64,000 nt of DNA from Streptomyces clavifer (GTDB taxonomy: Bacteria > Actinomycetota > Actinomycetes > Streptomycetales > Streptomycetaceae). The notes beneath the pieces were generated by a model that saw only the letters and a program-made list of their open reading frames with translations, searched no databases and was not told where the DNA came from. Where the stretch lies: contig BMWJ01000004.1 of NCBI GenBank assembly GCA_014651175.1, positions 124,001 to 188,000 of the forward strand, read 5' to 3'. Below are positions 49,301 to 57,648 of the stretch, in pieces (the first letter of the stretch is position 1; each line of letters begins with the position of its first letter). Both the position numbers and the translations under genes were made by a program.

Positions 49301-50584
49301 CCCGGCAACACCACCCACACCACAGGCACCATCGCCACCCCGCCCGAGCCCGACTCCGTGGCGGAGCGGGCACCGGCGCCTCATCCGGCCGACGGCGCGC
49401 ACGCCCCCCTGCCGGACGCCCGGCGTCGGCCGCTGCCCGCCGAGGAGCCGATGCCCGAGTCCGCTTCGTCGGATTCGACGCAGGGCCGTGCGTTCAGCGT
49501 GCGGACCCTGGGACAGGGCGTGCCGTTCGCGCAGCACCTGGCGCACCAGCAGAACCAGACGCTCGGCGGTGCCGGACGCCGTCGCAAGCTCGCCGCCCCG
49601 CCCGAGGCGGAGCGCCCGGCTGCGCCCGTCCCCGGGCAGCCCGCCGCGCCGGCTCCCGTGCCGCCGCAGCAGGCCGCGCCGGGCGGCACCACGCAGGGCT
49701 CCGGTTCGGGGCAGCTGCTGTCCGCCCCCGCGGCCGAGGGTCGTGCGTACGCGATAGGGGCGCCCGACGAGGGCGCCGAGGGGCCGGAGCCGCTGGACGG
49801 CCCCGGTGGGGCCGTCGAGGTGGCCAACCGTCCGCAGCCCCGGCCCGTCGACGACGAGCTCCCCCCGGAGCCGCTGGACAACCCCCGGCGGCTGCTCGTC
49901 TGGCCCGCTCCGGACGTGTCCACCCAGCAGGCCCTCAGCGACCGCGGTTACCGCCCGGTGATCGTGCACTCCCGCGAGGAGGTCGACGCCCAGATCGCTG
50001 CGTTCCCCGCGGCGTTGTTCGTCGATCCGCTGACCGGTCCGATCACGCGTACGGCGTTGCAGTCGCTGCGCCAGGCGGCCGTGGCGGCGGAGGTTCCGGT
50101 GCTGGTGACGGCCGGCCTGGGGCAGGCCACCCGGGAGGCCGCGTACGGTGCCGACCCGGCAGTCCTCCTCAAGGCGCTCGCCCCGCGCGACAGCGACCAG
50201 CACCCTCCGCGGGTGCTGGTGATCGAGGAGCACGAGGAGATCGCGCTGGCTCTGACCGAGACGCTGGAGCGCCGCGGCATGCAGGTCCTGCGGGCGTCGG
50301 GCGACAGCGAGGCGGTCGACCTCGCCACCCGGATGCGGCCGAACCTGGTGGTGATGGACCTGATGCAGGTACGGCGCCGGCGCGCCGGGATCATCGACTG
50401 GCTGCGGGCGAACGGCCGGCTGAACCGCACGCCGCTCGTCGTCTACACCTCGACCGGTATGGACGAGGCGGAGCTTCCGCGGCTCGCCTCGGGTGAGACC
50501 GTGCTCTTCCTCGCCGAACGGTCGACGAGCGACGAGGTGCAGTCCCGCATCGTCGATCTGCTGGCGAAGATAGGAACGAACTGA
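46388..50584 (+). CDS. PAS-PAS / degenerate histidine kinase / tandem receiver-like protein
   Basis: A 1398-residue soluble protein. PAS 1 (about 10-135, AILDALPDGLLLVNANGTVV) and PAS 2 (about 145-260, ILRAASEGVVGTDMDGRVVL) lead into a heptad-like coiled coil (about 265-340, LTEQHTDEVTGLTERHAAEI). A kinase-like block follows (345-555), but the H-box reads LGESLRGPLEELRGEL with no histidine, and the ATPase N-box is ALAHLVADVAG. A roughly 600-residue Pro/Ala-rich linker carries six GRRRAR-like motifs. The end has two receiver-like domains: about 1165-1270 (LFVDPLTGP, VPVLVTAG, VLLKAL) and about 1275-1395 (VLVIEEHEEIALALTETLER, LVVMDLMQV), the second without the conserved lysine. GTG 46388 has GGGAGGAAG upstream. 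Likely a signalling scaffold, not an active kinase. Confidence 0.85.
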   Translation: MSSRPSRGAARLAAILDALPDGLLLVNANGTVVNANTIALEMFETPGTALVGRGLLDLLPEFDSRLIPGSMRRPDAADEQGRTKPTRMIARRTDGTEYPVEVTSASLDSGQAGYNDINSSYTGDELLMLVVRDLSGTVDTEAELARSQRQTEMILRAASEGVVGTDMDGRVVLVNPAAAQILGFRASDLGGKELHTLILHSRADGEPFPYDGSPLADTLKSGRKHRVRGQVLWSRSGDQVPVDLTTAPVRDGDQLVGAVMTFTDRRPYEELTEQHTDEVTGLTERHAAEIAELTESHRAEVAALTEQHAAELADRAERYASELEEQADRLIGLESRHTQLTAVLGESLRGPLEELRGELSTLAADPAGQLWPEANQILHHLAAGYARMTTLVDNVLSYQRLDSGTEELVKQPVLLDSVVTAGIDGAVELIGPGRAQFAVHAPPIEAEIDPGRLITALAHLVADVAGVDSTGKARLVPGGGYVDSTIVVAAAQRGDVVRIEVRGPFAGGDPVHVPIVRGIVQAHGGVLQTHEMPGMSGSAYVLEVPLGAGSGTIAPVPMPVPVPEEPVVPEPAPAPAPAPQPTQGGRRRARRASTDAFLESSVEASEDTAAAEPTGRRRARREVEPAQEQGSQDAPSPQSEGSGRRRGRPSPAETGTGAEVRPEQPRQALALPSAAPSSPSEGSVVTAAEGAQGGGGRPQRGQTVPPQGVPHEAQGMRTRPGSGNQNALPALASAEAPQQGHQAQQGLQAQQSGGRRARRALSATQEHSAPAEAPRSAFALPPADADRVPPAAPAAMVPPVAPQAPPVPEAAVAPSAPAAPTPPVTPAPAVAPAPAVVPAPPAAPAPPVAPGATAVTPEAPRAGGRPVPAVGGADVPLPERHDVVRTAPDADHTPPRAHPVASGRRRARPAEAPEQSGRPTGPGQPLPAVPPQPEWVETGTSGRGPAALTLHDDVPAGADAPDPAADESWVGPGNTTHTTGTIATPPEPDSVAERAPAPHPADGAHAPLPDARRRPLPAEEPMPESASSDSTQGRAFSVRTLGQGVPFAQHLAHQQNQTLGGAGRRRKLAAPPEAERPAAPVPGQPAAPAPVPPQQAAPGGTTQGSGSGQLLSAPAAEGRAYAIGAPDEGAEGPEPLDGPGGAVEVANRPQPRPVDDELPPEPLDNPRRLLVWPAPDVSTQQALSDRGYRPVIVHSREEVDAQIAAFPAALFVDPLTGPITRTALQSLRQAAVAAEVPVLVTAGLGQATREAAYGADPAVLLKALAPRDSDQHPPRVLVIEEHEEIALALTETLERRGMQVLRASGDSEAVDLATRMRPNLVVMDLMQVRRRRAGIIDWLRANGRLNRTPLVVYTSTGMDEAELPRLASGETVLFLAERSTSDEVQSRIVDLLAKIGTN

Positions 50585-50611
50585 CGGCCTGCGCCGTCAC
50601 CGGAGGGCACA

Positions 50612-50655
50612 GGGGGCGAGGGCGGTACGGGACTTCCCGTACCGCCCTCGCCCCC
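50612..50655. terminator. Bidirectional terminator between PAS protein and acyl-CoA ligase genes
   Basis: A perfect 20-bp stem (GGGGGCGAGGGCGGTACGGG and its complement) with a tiny ACTT loop, between convergent genes. Confidence 0.9.
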
Positions 50656-50673
50656 GTCGTGCCGACGGCCGGG

Positions 50674-52320
<1,647 letters not shown>

Positions 52321-52372
52321 GGCGTCCTCCCGGTGGGCGCTACGCGGCAGTAAGGTTCCGCTGATTCTGCGC

Positions 52373-52390
52373 ACATACCACTTGGTATGT
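52373..52390 (-). promoter_or_regulatory. Palindromic operator upstream of the acyl-CoA ligase gene
   Basis: ACATACCA, CT, TGGTATGT: 8-bp perfect arms, in a locally AT-richer stretch. It lies between the ligase start (52320, minus) and the 3' end of the sigma gene (52458). It fits a TetR-type dimer; no TetR gene is next to it. Confidence 0.65.
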
Positions 52391-52457
52391 CACTACTTCC
52401 GGGAGTACAAATCGGTGTCGGCACGCAGAATCGGGTGACGGCATACGCCCGCGCGGC

Positions 52458-53012
52458 TCAGCGGACCGGGTGCAGCTCCGGGTCCTCGCGGAGCTTTCCG
52501 AGCGCCCGCGACACGGCGCTCTTGACCGTACCGACGGACACGCCGAGGACCTCGGCGGTCTGGGCCTCGCTCAGATCCTCGTAGTACCGCAGGACGACCA
52601 TGGCCCGCTGCCGGTCGGGGAGCTTCAGCACGGCACGCCACATGGCGTCGTGCAGCGACTGCTGTTCGGCGGGGTCGGGGGCGGGTGGGGCTTCCTTCTC
52701 CGGCAGTTCCTCGCAGGCGAACTCGTCGACCTTGCGCTTGCGCCACTGCGAGGTGCGCGTGTTCACCAGGGCGCGGCGGACGTATCCGTCGAGCGCCCGG
52801 TGGTCCTCGATCCGCTCCCAGGCGACGTATGTCTTGGTGAGGGCGGTCTGCAGCAGATCCTCGGCATCGCTCGGGTTCGCGGTGAGGGAGCGCGCGGTGC
52901 GCAGCAGTACGGGGCCCCGGGCCCGTACGTACGACGAGAACGACGCGTAGCGGCGGTGTCCGGCGGTGGCAGCGACCGCCCTGGAGGCGCCGGTGCAGAC
53001 TGGCGTGGTCAT
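52458..53012 (-). CDS. SigE-family ECF-type sigma factor
   Basis: A 184-residue group-4 sigma factor: SFSSYVRARGPVLLRTARSL, DAEDLLQTALTKTYVAWERI (region 2), LDGYVRRALVNTRTSQWRKR, KLPDRQRAMVVLRYYEDLSE, QTAEVLGVSVGTVKSAVSRA (region 4). It belongs to the actinobacterial SigE-family (SigE70) group without an adjacent anti-sigma gene. ATG 53012. It lies downstream of a small secreted protein gene on the same strand, separated by a hairpin at 53097. Confidence 0.92.
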   Translation of the reverse strand: MTTPVCTGASRAVAATAGHRRYASFSSYVRARGPVLLRTARSLTANPSDAEDLLQTALTKTYVAWERIEDHRALDGYVRRALVNTRTSQWRKRKVDEFACEELPEKEAPPAPDPAEQQSLHDAMWRAVLKLPDRQRAMVVLRYYEDLSEAQTAEVLGVSVGTVKSAVSRALGKLREDPELHPVR

Positions 53013-53096
53013 GGCTCCACGCTAGGAGCGGGCGCCGCCCGGGGGATCGGCCCCAGGTCCCGAAGCGACGTCCGCCTCAGGTTGTAGGGGTGGGGC

Positions 53097-53123
53097 GGCC
53101 TCCACCTCCTGAAGGTGGAGGCC
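53097..53123 (-). terminator. Hairpin between the secreted-protein and sigma genes
   Basis: GGCCTCCACCT / AGGTGGAGGCC, perfect 11-bp stem and 5-nt loop. On the minus strand it follows the gene at 53253 and precedes the sigma gene, so it may terminate or attenuate. Confidence 0.7.
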
Positions 53124-53252
53124 CACAGGCCCGCGTCAGGGTCCCACCCCGAGAGCGGACCCGGCCCACCACCCGCCGCCGGCGGTCCGCGCGACAGCGA
53201 CCGGGCCTGCCGCCGCACGGACCCCGCACGCCGGACCGGCCGGCCCGGTGGC

Positions 53253-53564
53253 TCACCAGAGCGGCGAGAAGTTCACCACGACGACGTAGGTGGACTGGTC
53301 GATCATCGCGAACGGCGATTCGCTCACCTGAGCCACATTGCTCTGGTTCGACGCGCCCTCGCCGACGGCCTGCTGCTGCGACGTGGACGAATTCCCGGAG
53401 TTGTCGCCCCCGACACCACCGGACCCGATCGTCGCCACCCCCGCGTTCGATCCGTCGTTCGCGAACGAGCCGTTGTCGGCCACCGCGACACCGCCGGACA
53501 GAGCCACGGCAAGGGGTACGGCGGCGACAGCGGCGAGGACACGAGCGGTACGGGTGCTTGCCAT
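53253..53564 (-). CDS. Small secreted Asn/Ser/Gly/Gln-rich protein
   Basis: A 103-residue preprotein: signal peptide MASTRTARVLAAVAAVPLAV then ALSGGVAVADNGSFAND. The mature part (about 73 residues) is rich in N, S, G and Q (GGDNSGNSSTSQQQAVGEGA, SNQSNVAQVSES) and ends IDQSTYVVVNFSPLW. It has no cysteine. The S-N-Q pattern recalls surface amyloid proteins such as curlin repeats, and chaplins or rodlins in role only, not sequence. GGAGGAAAT ribosome site before ATG 53564. From 53565 to 53843 no further gene is seen; it is divergent promoter space. Confidence 0.7.
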   Translation of the reverse strand: MASTRTARVLAAVAAVPLAVALSGGVAVADNGSFANDGSNAGVATIGSGGVGGDNSGNSSTSQQQAVGEGASNQSNVAQVSESPFAMIDQSTYVVVVNFSPLW

Positions 53565-53843
53565 CTCAATTTCCTCCAGGAAGCGAAAGGTACGACTTGG
53601 TGCGGCCGATCCGGAGCGACGCGGCCGACTGCCCCGGCGCCGGCCATGACGGTGCTGGTCACGGTGTCGCGAGACCAAGCTGCCCACCGAATCCGCGGAG
53701 AACCGCACGTAATCCTCGATTCCCCCGTAAGCGTGAGAAGCACTCGATAGACCTCCCGACCGTCTCCTGCCACCCAGCCCCCGCGCAGCAACGGAAGAAG
53801 CGATTCGCCACCACTGCTCCCCGTCCCGCCCTCTCCCGATCTT

Positions 53844-53857
53844 CGAACGCTTGTGCG
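53844..53857 (+). promoter_or_regulatory. Near-consensus LexA (SOS) box upstream of the prim-pol gene
   Basis: CGAACGCTTGTGCG matches the actinobacterial SOS box CGAAC-N4-GTTCG except one base (GTGCG for GTTCG). It lies 11 nt before ATG 53869, where LexA would block initiation. Confidence 0.55.
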
Positions 53858-53868
53858 AACATAGGTCC

Positions 53869-54744
53869 ATGGCCATCATCGACCGGCAGACCGCCACCCT
53901 GGCCCTGGCCCATGCGCTCTCCGCCGCCGAGCGCGGGCTCCCCGTCTTCCCGCTGTCCGCCAACAAGCTCCCGGCGCTGCGCTCCCCGCACCACGACGAG
54001 ACGCCGCCCACCCGCTGCCGGGGCGCCTGCGGGCTGCCCGGTCACGGTGTCCACGACGCCACCACCCACCCCGCCGCCGTCCGGGCCCTCTTCGCCGCCG
54101 CCCCTCGCGCCACCGGATACGGCATCGCCTGCGGACGGCCGCCCCACCGCCTCATCGGCATCGACCTGGACATCGACCCCACCCACGGCAACGACTCGGT
54201 GGCCGCCCTCCAACAGCTGGCCCTCCAGCACCTCTTCACCATCCCGGCCACCGTCACGGTGATCACCCCCAGCGGCGGTCGGCACCTCTGGCTGACAGGT
54301 CCGTCCGGCGTCGCCGTGCCCAACTCGGCAAGCCGCCTGGCCCCGGGCATCGACGTCCGCGGAGCCGGCGGCTACCTGGTCGGTCCGGGGTCGGTAACCA
54401 CCCACGGCAGCTACCGGCTCGCTCCCGGCACCGCCCACCTCCCAACCGCCGCCTGCCCCCGCACCCTCCTGCGCCTGCTCACACCCCCCAAGCGCTCCCA
54501 CCACGCCACGGACAGCCACTCCCGGACCGGTCAGGGCCGGGGCCTGGTCCAGTTCGTCCTCGCGGCCCACGAGGGACAGCGCAACACCCGTCTCTTCTGG
54601 GCGGCCTGCCGCGCCTACGAACACGGCTTCGGCGACGCCTTGGCGGACGCCCTCACCGACGCGGCGGTCCGCACGGGCCTCTCCGAACAGGAGGCCCGCG
54701 CCGCCATCGCCTCGGCCGCCCGGCTGACCACGGAACGCCCGTGA
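53869..54744 (+). CDS. Bifunctional DNA primase/polymerase (prim-pol) domain protein
   Basis: A 291-residue protein with an N-terminal prim-pol domain (about 10-205): ALSAAERGLPVFPLSANKLP, IACGRPPHRLIGIDLDIDPT (the DLD metal motif), VITPSGGRHLWLTGPSGVAV, GIDVRGAGGYLVGPGSVTTH. A C-terminal alpha-helical part follows (EGQRNTRLFWAACRAYEHGF, LSEQEARAAIASAARLT), as in PriCT/RepA-like proteins of plasmids and phages. No helicase domain is present. ATG 53869 follows a near-consensus SOS box. It may be a relic of a replicon or a repair polymerase. A second prim-pol gene lies at 63419. Confidence 0.85.
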   Translation: MAIIDRQTATLALAHALSAAERGLPVFPLSANKLPALRSPHHDETPPTRCRGACGLPGHGVHDATTHPAAVRALFAAAPRATGYGIACGRPPHRLIGIDLDIDPTHGNDSVAALQQLALQHLFTIPATVTVITPSGGRHLWLTGPSGVAVPNSASRLAPGIDVRGAGGYLVGPGSVTTHGSYRLAPGTAHLPTAACPRTLLRLLTPPKRSHHATDSHSRTGQGRGLVQFVLAAHEGQRNTRLFWAACRAYEHGFGDALADALTDAAVRTGLSEQEARAAIASAARLTTERP

Positions 54745-54805
54745 CGCGACGCCGCGCGGGGCCCCCGCCCCGCCGGCCGCAGGACCCCGCCGGCCGTCGG
54801 GACCC

Positions 54806-55096
54806 TCATCGCGGACGGGCCGCCTCGCGCGCCTCGGCGACGAAGGCCTGCACGTCCAGGACCACATCACGGAGGCGGCCGGGGCGCACGCCCTCGGCGT
54901 CCAACACCTCGTCGAGGCGCAGTCGCACGTGCCGCACGTTCCACACCCCGTGGCGCCGCAGCATCGAGCGGTTGACCGAGATCTCCTCCTGGATCTCCCG
55001 CCGCAACTCGTCGGTCCAGCCCTGCTCACGGTCGATCGGCCCCAACGGGGCCTTCAGGGCGGCCACGGCCTCCCCCATGCGCTCCGTCAGATCCAT
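54806..55096 (-). CDS. Small helical protein, unknown
   Basis: A 96-residue charged protein: MDLTERMGEAVAALKAPLGP, WTDELRREIQEEISVNRSML, RRHGVWNVRHVRLRLDEVLD, VVLDVQAFVAEAREAARPR. It has high third-position GC and a GGGGAGGG ribosome site 5 nt before ATG 55096. It is convergent with the prim-pol gene. Its start overlaps the stop of a possible 61-codon ORF. No family recognised. Confidence 0.65.
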   Translation of the reverse strand: MDLTERMGEAVAALKAPLGPIDREQGWTDELRREIQEEISVNRSMLRRHGVWNVRHVRLRLDEVLDAEGVRPGRLRDVVLDVQAFVAEAREAARPR

Positions 55097-55272
55097 GAAC
55101 CCTCCCCGAGTGCGGCCCGGCCCGCACTGCCCGTCCCGGCCGGGATGACGAGCTCCCATGGTGCCCGGCAGACGATGAGGACGTCCGGGAACATGAACGA
55201 GGTGGGCTGCGGGCCGCACGTCGCCCACGGCTTCGAGAGCAGCCCACCGCTTCGCCGGATCGACACGCACAT
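55087..55272 (-). CDS. Possible 61-residue protein coupled to the next gene
   Basis: MCVSIRRSGGLLSKPWATCG, PQPTSFMFPDVLIVCRAPWE, LVIPAGTGSAGRAALGEGSW. Third codon positions are mostly G or C, as in real genes here, and the stop overlaps the start at 55096. The start itself has no convincing ribosome site, so it may begin later. Confidence 0.4.
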   Translation of the reverse strand: MCVSIRRSGGLLSKPWATCGPQPTSFMFPDVLIVCRAPWELVIPAGTGSAGRAALGEGSWI

Positions 55273-55575
55273 TGCCGGGCGTGGGGCCCGGTGTTGACGC
55301 TCGCGTGCGAGTGCCCGAACCGGTGCACGGCGTTCATCACGTCCATCAGGAACGCCTCACCACCCCGCGCAGTGAGCAAAGAACCCAGTAGGACAGGGGA
55401 ATTGGCCGTGCTCCGGGCAATCCGCACCGCTTCCCGACCGGTGGGGACGTGTGGCTCCGACGAGACCGACGCGCGTATGTCCGAGGCGCCCAGACGTACC
55501 CCCGCGTGCCCTCCCGCGCCCGACAGGGCGGGACGGCACGGGGCCGAGCGGTGACCGGAGGGAACGGGCATGGCA
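55273..55575. other. Gap left of the tRNA-Ser fragment, no supported gene
   Basis: A minus-strand frame (about 55270-55480, with REAVRIARSTANSPVLLGSL) is protein-like, but its third positions are mixed and no start is convincing. From about 55498 the sequence is homologous to 58179-58260, on the same side of the intact tRNA-Ser. Confidence 0.5.
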
Positions 55576-55610
55576 GAGGCCCCCGACCATATGTACTGGT
55601 CGGGGGCCTC
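55576..55610 (-). terminator. Hairpin beside the truncated tRNA-Ser copy
   Basis: GAGGCCCCCGACCA, TATGTAC, TGGTCGGGGGCCTC. It is nearly identical to the hairpin at 58261-58292 beside the intact tRNA-Ser(TGA). Confidence 0.85.
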
Positions 55611-55617
55611 TCGCCTG

Positions 55618-55675
55618 CGGTGGGTGTGGGATTTGAACCCACGGTGACATCGCTGCCACGACGGTTTTCAAGACC
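55618..55675 (-). pseudogene. Truncated 3' half of tRNA-Ser(TGA)
   Basis: Matches the 3' half of the intact tRNA at 58301-58387 from the discriminator base through the anticodon arm (ACGGTTTTCAAGACC on the plus strand), with 2 mismatches in 58 nt. Homology stops right after the anticodon stem, the usual crossover side for tyrosine-integrase att sites. The 5' half is absent, so it is not functional. From 55676 to 55867 only a GGCGGCTTCT/AGAAGCCGCC inverted repeat is seen. Confidence 0.9.
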
Positions 55676-55867
55676 TTTTGGCGGCCGGGCGGCTTCTGGG
55701 ACCCCCTCGCAGGTCAAACGGGTAGAAGCCGCCCCGCTGGAACCATTGCCGTCGTCATCGTGCCCGCTGCGTGCCCCTCAACCTGTGAGCGCGCCAAGAC
55801 TGGTCAGGGCGTCAGCGCTTCGGCACCTGAGTTCCTGGCCGTGACTCGGTCTCGGGGCGCTGCCCGT

Positions 55868-56332
55868 TCAATCGCGGCGTGGGGTCTGTTTCCTGGACCA
55901 GGCGGTGGCGTCGACTCCGTATCGAGTCAGGAGCCGTGCGAACTGGGTTCGCTCCTCCGGTGACCAGGCGACAGTGATCTCCAGGAACGCTTCTCGCTGT
56001 TCGACGGCGAAGCGGTTGCGTTCGGCTTCGCCGTGCTCGGTGAGTTCGAGCACGGTGCGGCGCCCGTCGGACTGGGATGCCGCCCGCCGCAGCAGCCCGT
56101 CCGCTATGCAGGCGGCGACGGTCCGGCTGGCGACCGGCTGCGCGACGCCCATCTCGGCGGCAAGCCCGCCAACGGTCGTCTCGCCCGGCGCGTCGGCGAT
56201 GACGTTGAGCACGAGGTTGCGGGAGAGATCCTTGCCCGTTGCCGGTGCGCGTCGCCGCAGACGGGACAGCGCCGGACCGATCTGATCCAGCGTCCGGTCG
56301 TCGGGGGGCTGCTCGGAGGAGGTGCTGCTCAT
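55868..56332 (-). CDS. MarR family regulator of the island
   Basis: A 154-residue winged-helix protein: LSRNLVLNVIADAPGETTVG, LAAEMGVAQPVASRTVAACI, ADGLLRRAASQSDGRRTVLE, with the MarR wing motif SDGRR. The C-terminal helix pair (EAFLEITVAWSPEERTQFAR) is normal for dimerisation. ATG 56332. It is divergent from the amidohydrolase gene, and the AT-rich repeat between them is the likely operator, so it probably represses the amidohydrolase in the absence of a ligand. Confidence 0.88.
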   Translation of the reverse strand: MSSTSSEQPPDDRTLDQIGPALSRLRRRAPATGKDLSRNLVLNVIADAPGETTVGGLAAEMGVAQPVASRTVAACIADGLLRRAASQSDGRRTVLELTEHGEAERNRFAVEQREAFLEITVAWSPEERTQFARLLTRYGVDATAWSRKQTPRRD

Positions 56333-56358
56333 GTGCCGAGTCTAGGCCCGGCCAGCAC

Positions 56359-56402
56359 ATTTGCATACCATTCAATAAGTCCATAGCATCAGGTATGTAA
56401 AT
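56359..56402. promoter_or_regulatory. Divergent operator between MarR and amidohydrolase genes
   Basis: ATTTGCATACC (56359-56369) and GGTATGTAAAT (56392-56402) are inverted with one mismatch across a 22-bp spacer. The region is clearly AT-richer than its surroundings and lies between the two divergent starts. Confidence 0.7.
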
Positions 56403-56433
56403 CTTGAACGAGCCAGGAAAGAGGCGGACCGCC

Positions 56434-57648
56434 ATGGCGCTCACCGCGATCACCAACGCGCAGATCTTCGACGGGGAGAAGGCGGTCGGCGTGCGGACCG
56501 TGGTCATCGACGGCGGGAGGATCGCCCGCGTCGGTGGCGACGCTCCCGAGGGCAGCGAGATCGTCGACGGCAGCGGCGCCACACTGCTGCCGGGACTCAT
56601 CGACGCCCACGTCCACTCCGCCCCGGGCTCCCTGGCGCTCGCCCTGCGGTTCGGGGTGACGACCGAACTGGAGATGCAGGGGATGAACACCCGGGAGAAC
56701 CGGGGGGCCATCACCGACGACGACACACAGGCTGACGTGCGCTCCTCCGGCTTCGCCATCACACCGCCCGGCGGTCACCCGAGTGAGCTGATGCCCGAAG
56801 GGTTTCGGCCCAAGTGGGACCTTCCCCCGGTCATGCCCCTGATGCCGTTCTCCACCACACCCGAGGAGGCCGCCGCCTTCGTGCCGCAGCTCCTCGCCCG
56901 GGGGTCCGACTTCATCAAGTTCATGATCGACGACGGCAGCGTAGAGGGTCACCCCGGGCTGCCCACGCTCGACCGGGCCACCGTGCGCGCCGGTGTCGCC
57001 GAAGCCAAGAAGTACGGCGCCCTGACCGTGGCCCACGCGCTGACCGTGGAGGCCACCAGGACGGCCGCCGAAGCCGGCATCGACGGCGTCACCCACGTGT
57101 TCATGGACCAGCCGCACACCGCCGAAATCATCAGCCTGATCAAGGACGCGGGCATGTTCGTCATCCCCTGCATCACTCTCAACGCCTCGATGATGGGGAT
57201 CACCGGCAGCGAACTCGCCGACGACCCCCGGGTCGCCGCACGCCTCGACGCCGACTGGGACCGGACCCTGCGCTCCAGCTATGACCGCTACCCGCAGGGC
57301 AAGCTCCACGACGTTTACGACACCGTGCGCGCACTGGACACTGCCGGTGTCGACGTGCTCGCCGGAACCGACGTCTCCATGCCCGAGACGTTCTTCGGGG
57401 GCCTGGCACACGGAGCGAGCCTGCACCACGAACTGCAATACCTGGTGACAGCCGGCCTCACACCCGCACGGGCCCTGCGCGCGGCCACGGCGACCACGGC
57501 CCGCCGCTTCCGCCTGAGCGACCGGGGCCGCATCGCCGAGGGCCTCCGCGCCGACCTCCTACTGGTCGACGGCGACCCGACCAGCAACATCAGCGACACC
57601 CTCAACACTCGTGCCGTCTGGCGCCGCGGAACCCGAATGGCGGCATAA
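56434..57648 (+). CDS. Amidohydrolase family enzyme (imidazolonepropionase/prolidase-like)
   Basis: A 404-residue metal-dependent TIM-barrel hydrolase: LLPGLIDAHVHSAPGSLALA (HxH), GSDFIKFMIDDGSVEGHPGL (Lys), ALTVAHALTVEATRTAAEAG (His), GIDGVTHVFMDQPHTAEI (His), VDVLAGTDVSMPETFFGGLA (Asp) and the closing RIAEGLRADLLLVDGDPT. The binuclear-site residues are all present. Substrate unknown; related enzymes open cyclic amides or cleave dipeptides. ATG 56434 is chosen over TTG 56404; GAGG lies about 12 nt upstream. It is divergent from and probably controlled by the MarR gene. Confidence 0.88.
   Translation: MALTAITNAQIFDGEKAVGVRTVVIDGGRIARVGGDAPEGSEIVDGSGATLLPGLIDAHVHSAPGSLALALRFGVTTELEMQGMNTRENRGAITDDDTQADVRSSGFAITPPGGHPSELMPEGFRPKWDLPPVMPLMPFSTTPEEAAAFVPQLLARGSDFIKFMIDDGSVEGHPGLPTLDRATVRAGVAEAKKYGALTVAHALTVEATRTAAEAGIDGVTHVFMDQPHTAEIISLIKDAGMFVIPCITLNASMMGITGSELADDPRVAARLDADWDRTLRSSYDRYPQGKLHDVYDTVRALDTAGVDVLAGTDVSMPETFFGGLAHGASLHHELQYLVTAGLTPARALRAATATTARRFRLSDRGRIAEGLRADLLLVDGDPTSNISDTLNTRAVWRRGTRMAA

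Noticed and set aside
55676-55867. Residual integrase gene beside the tRNA-Ser fragment
   Set aside because: The segment has no tyrosine-recombinase motif (R..HxxR..Y) in any frame; only an inverted repeat is seen.
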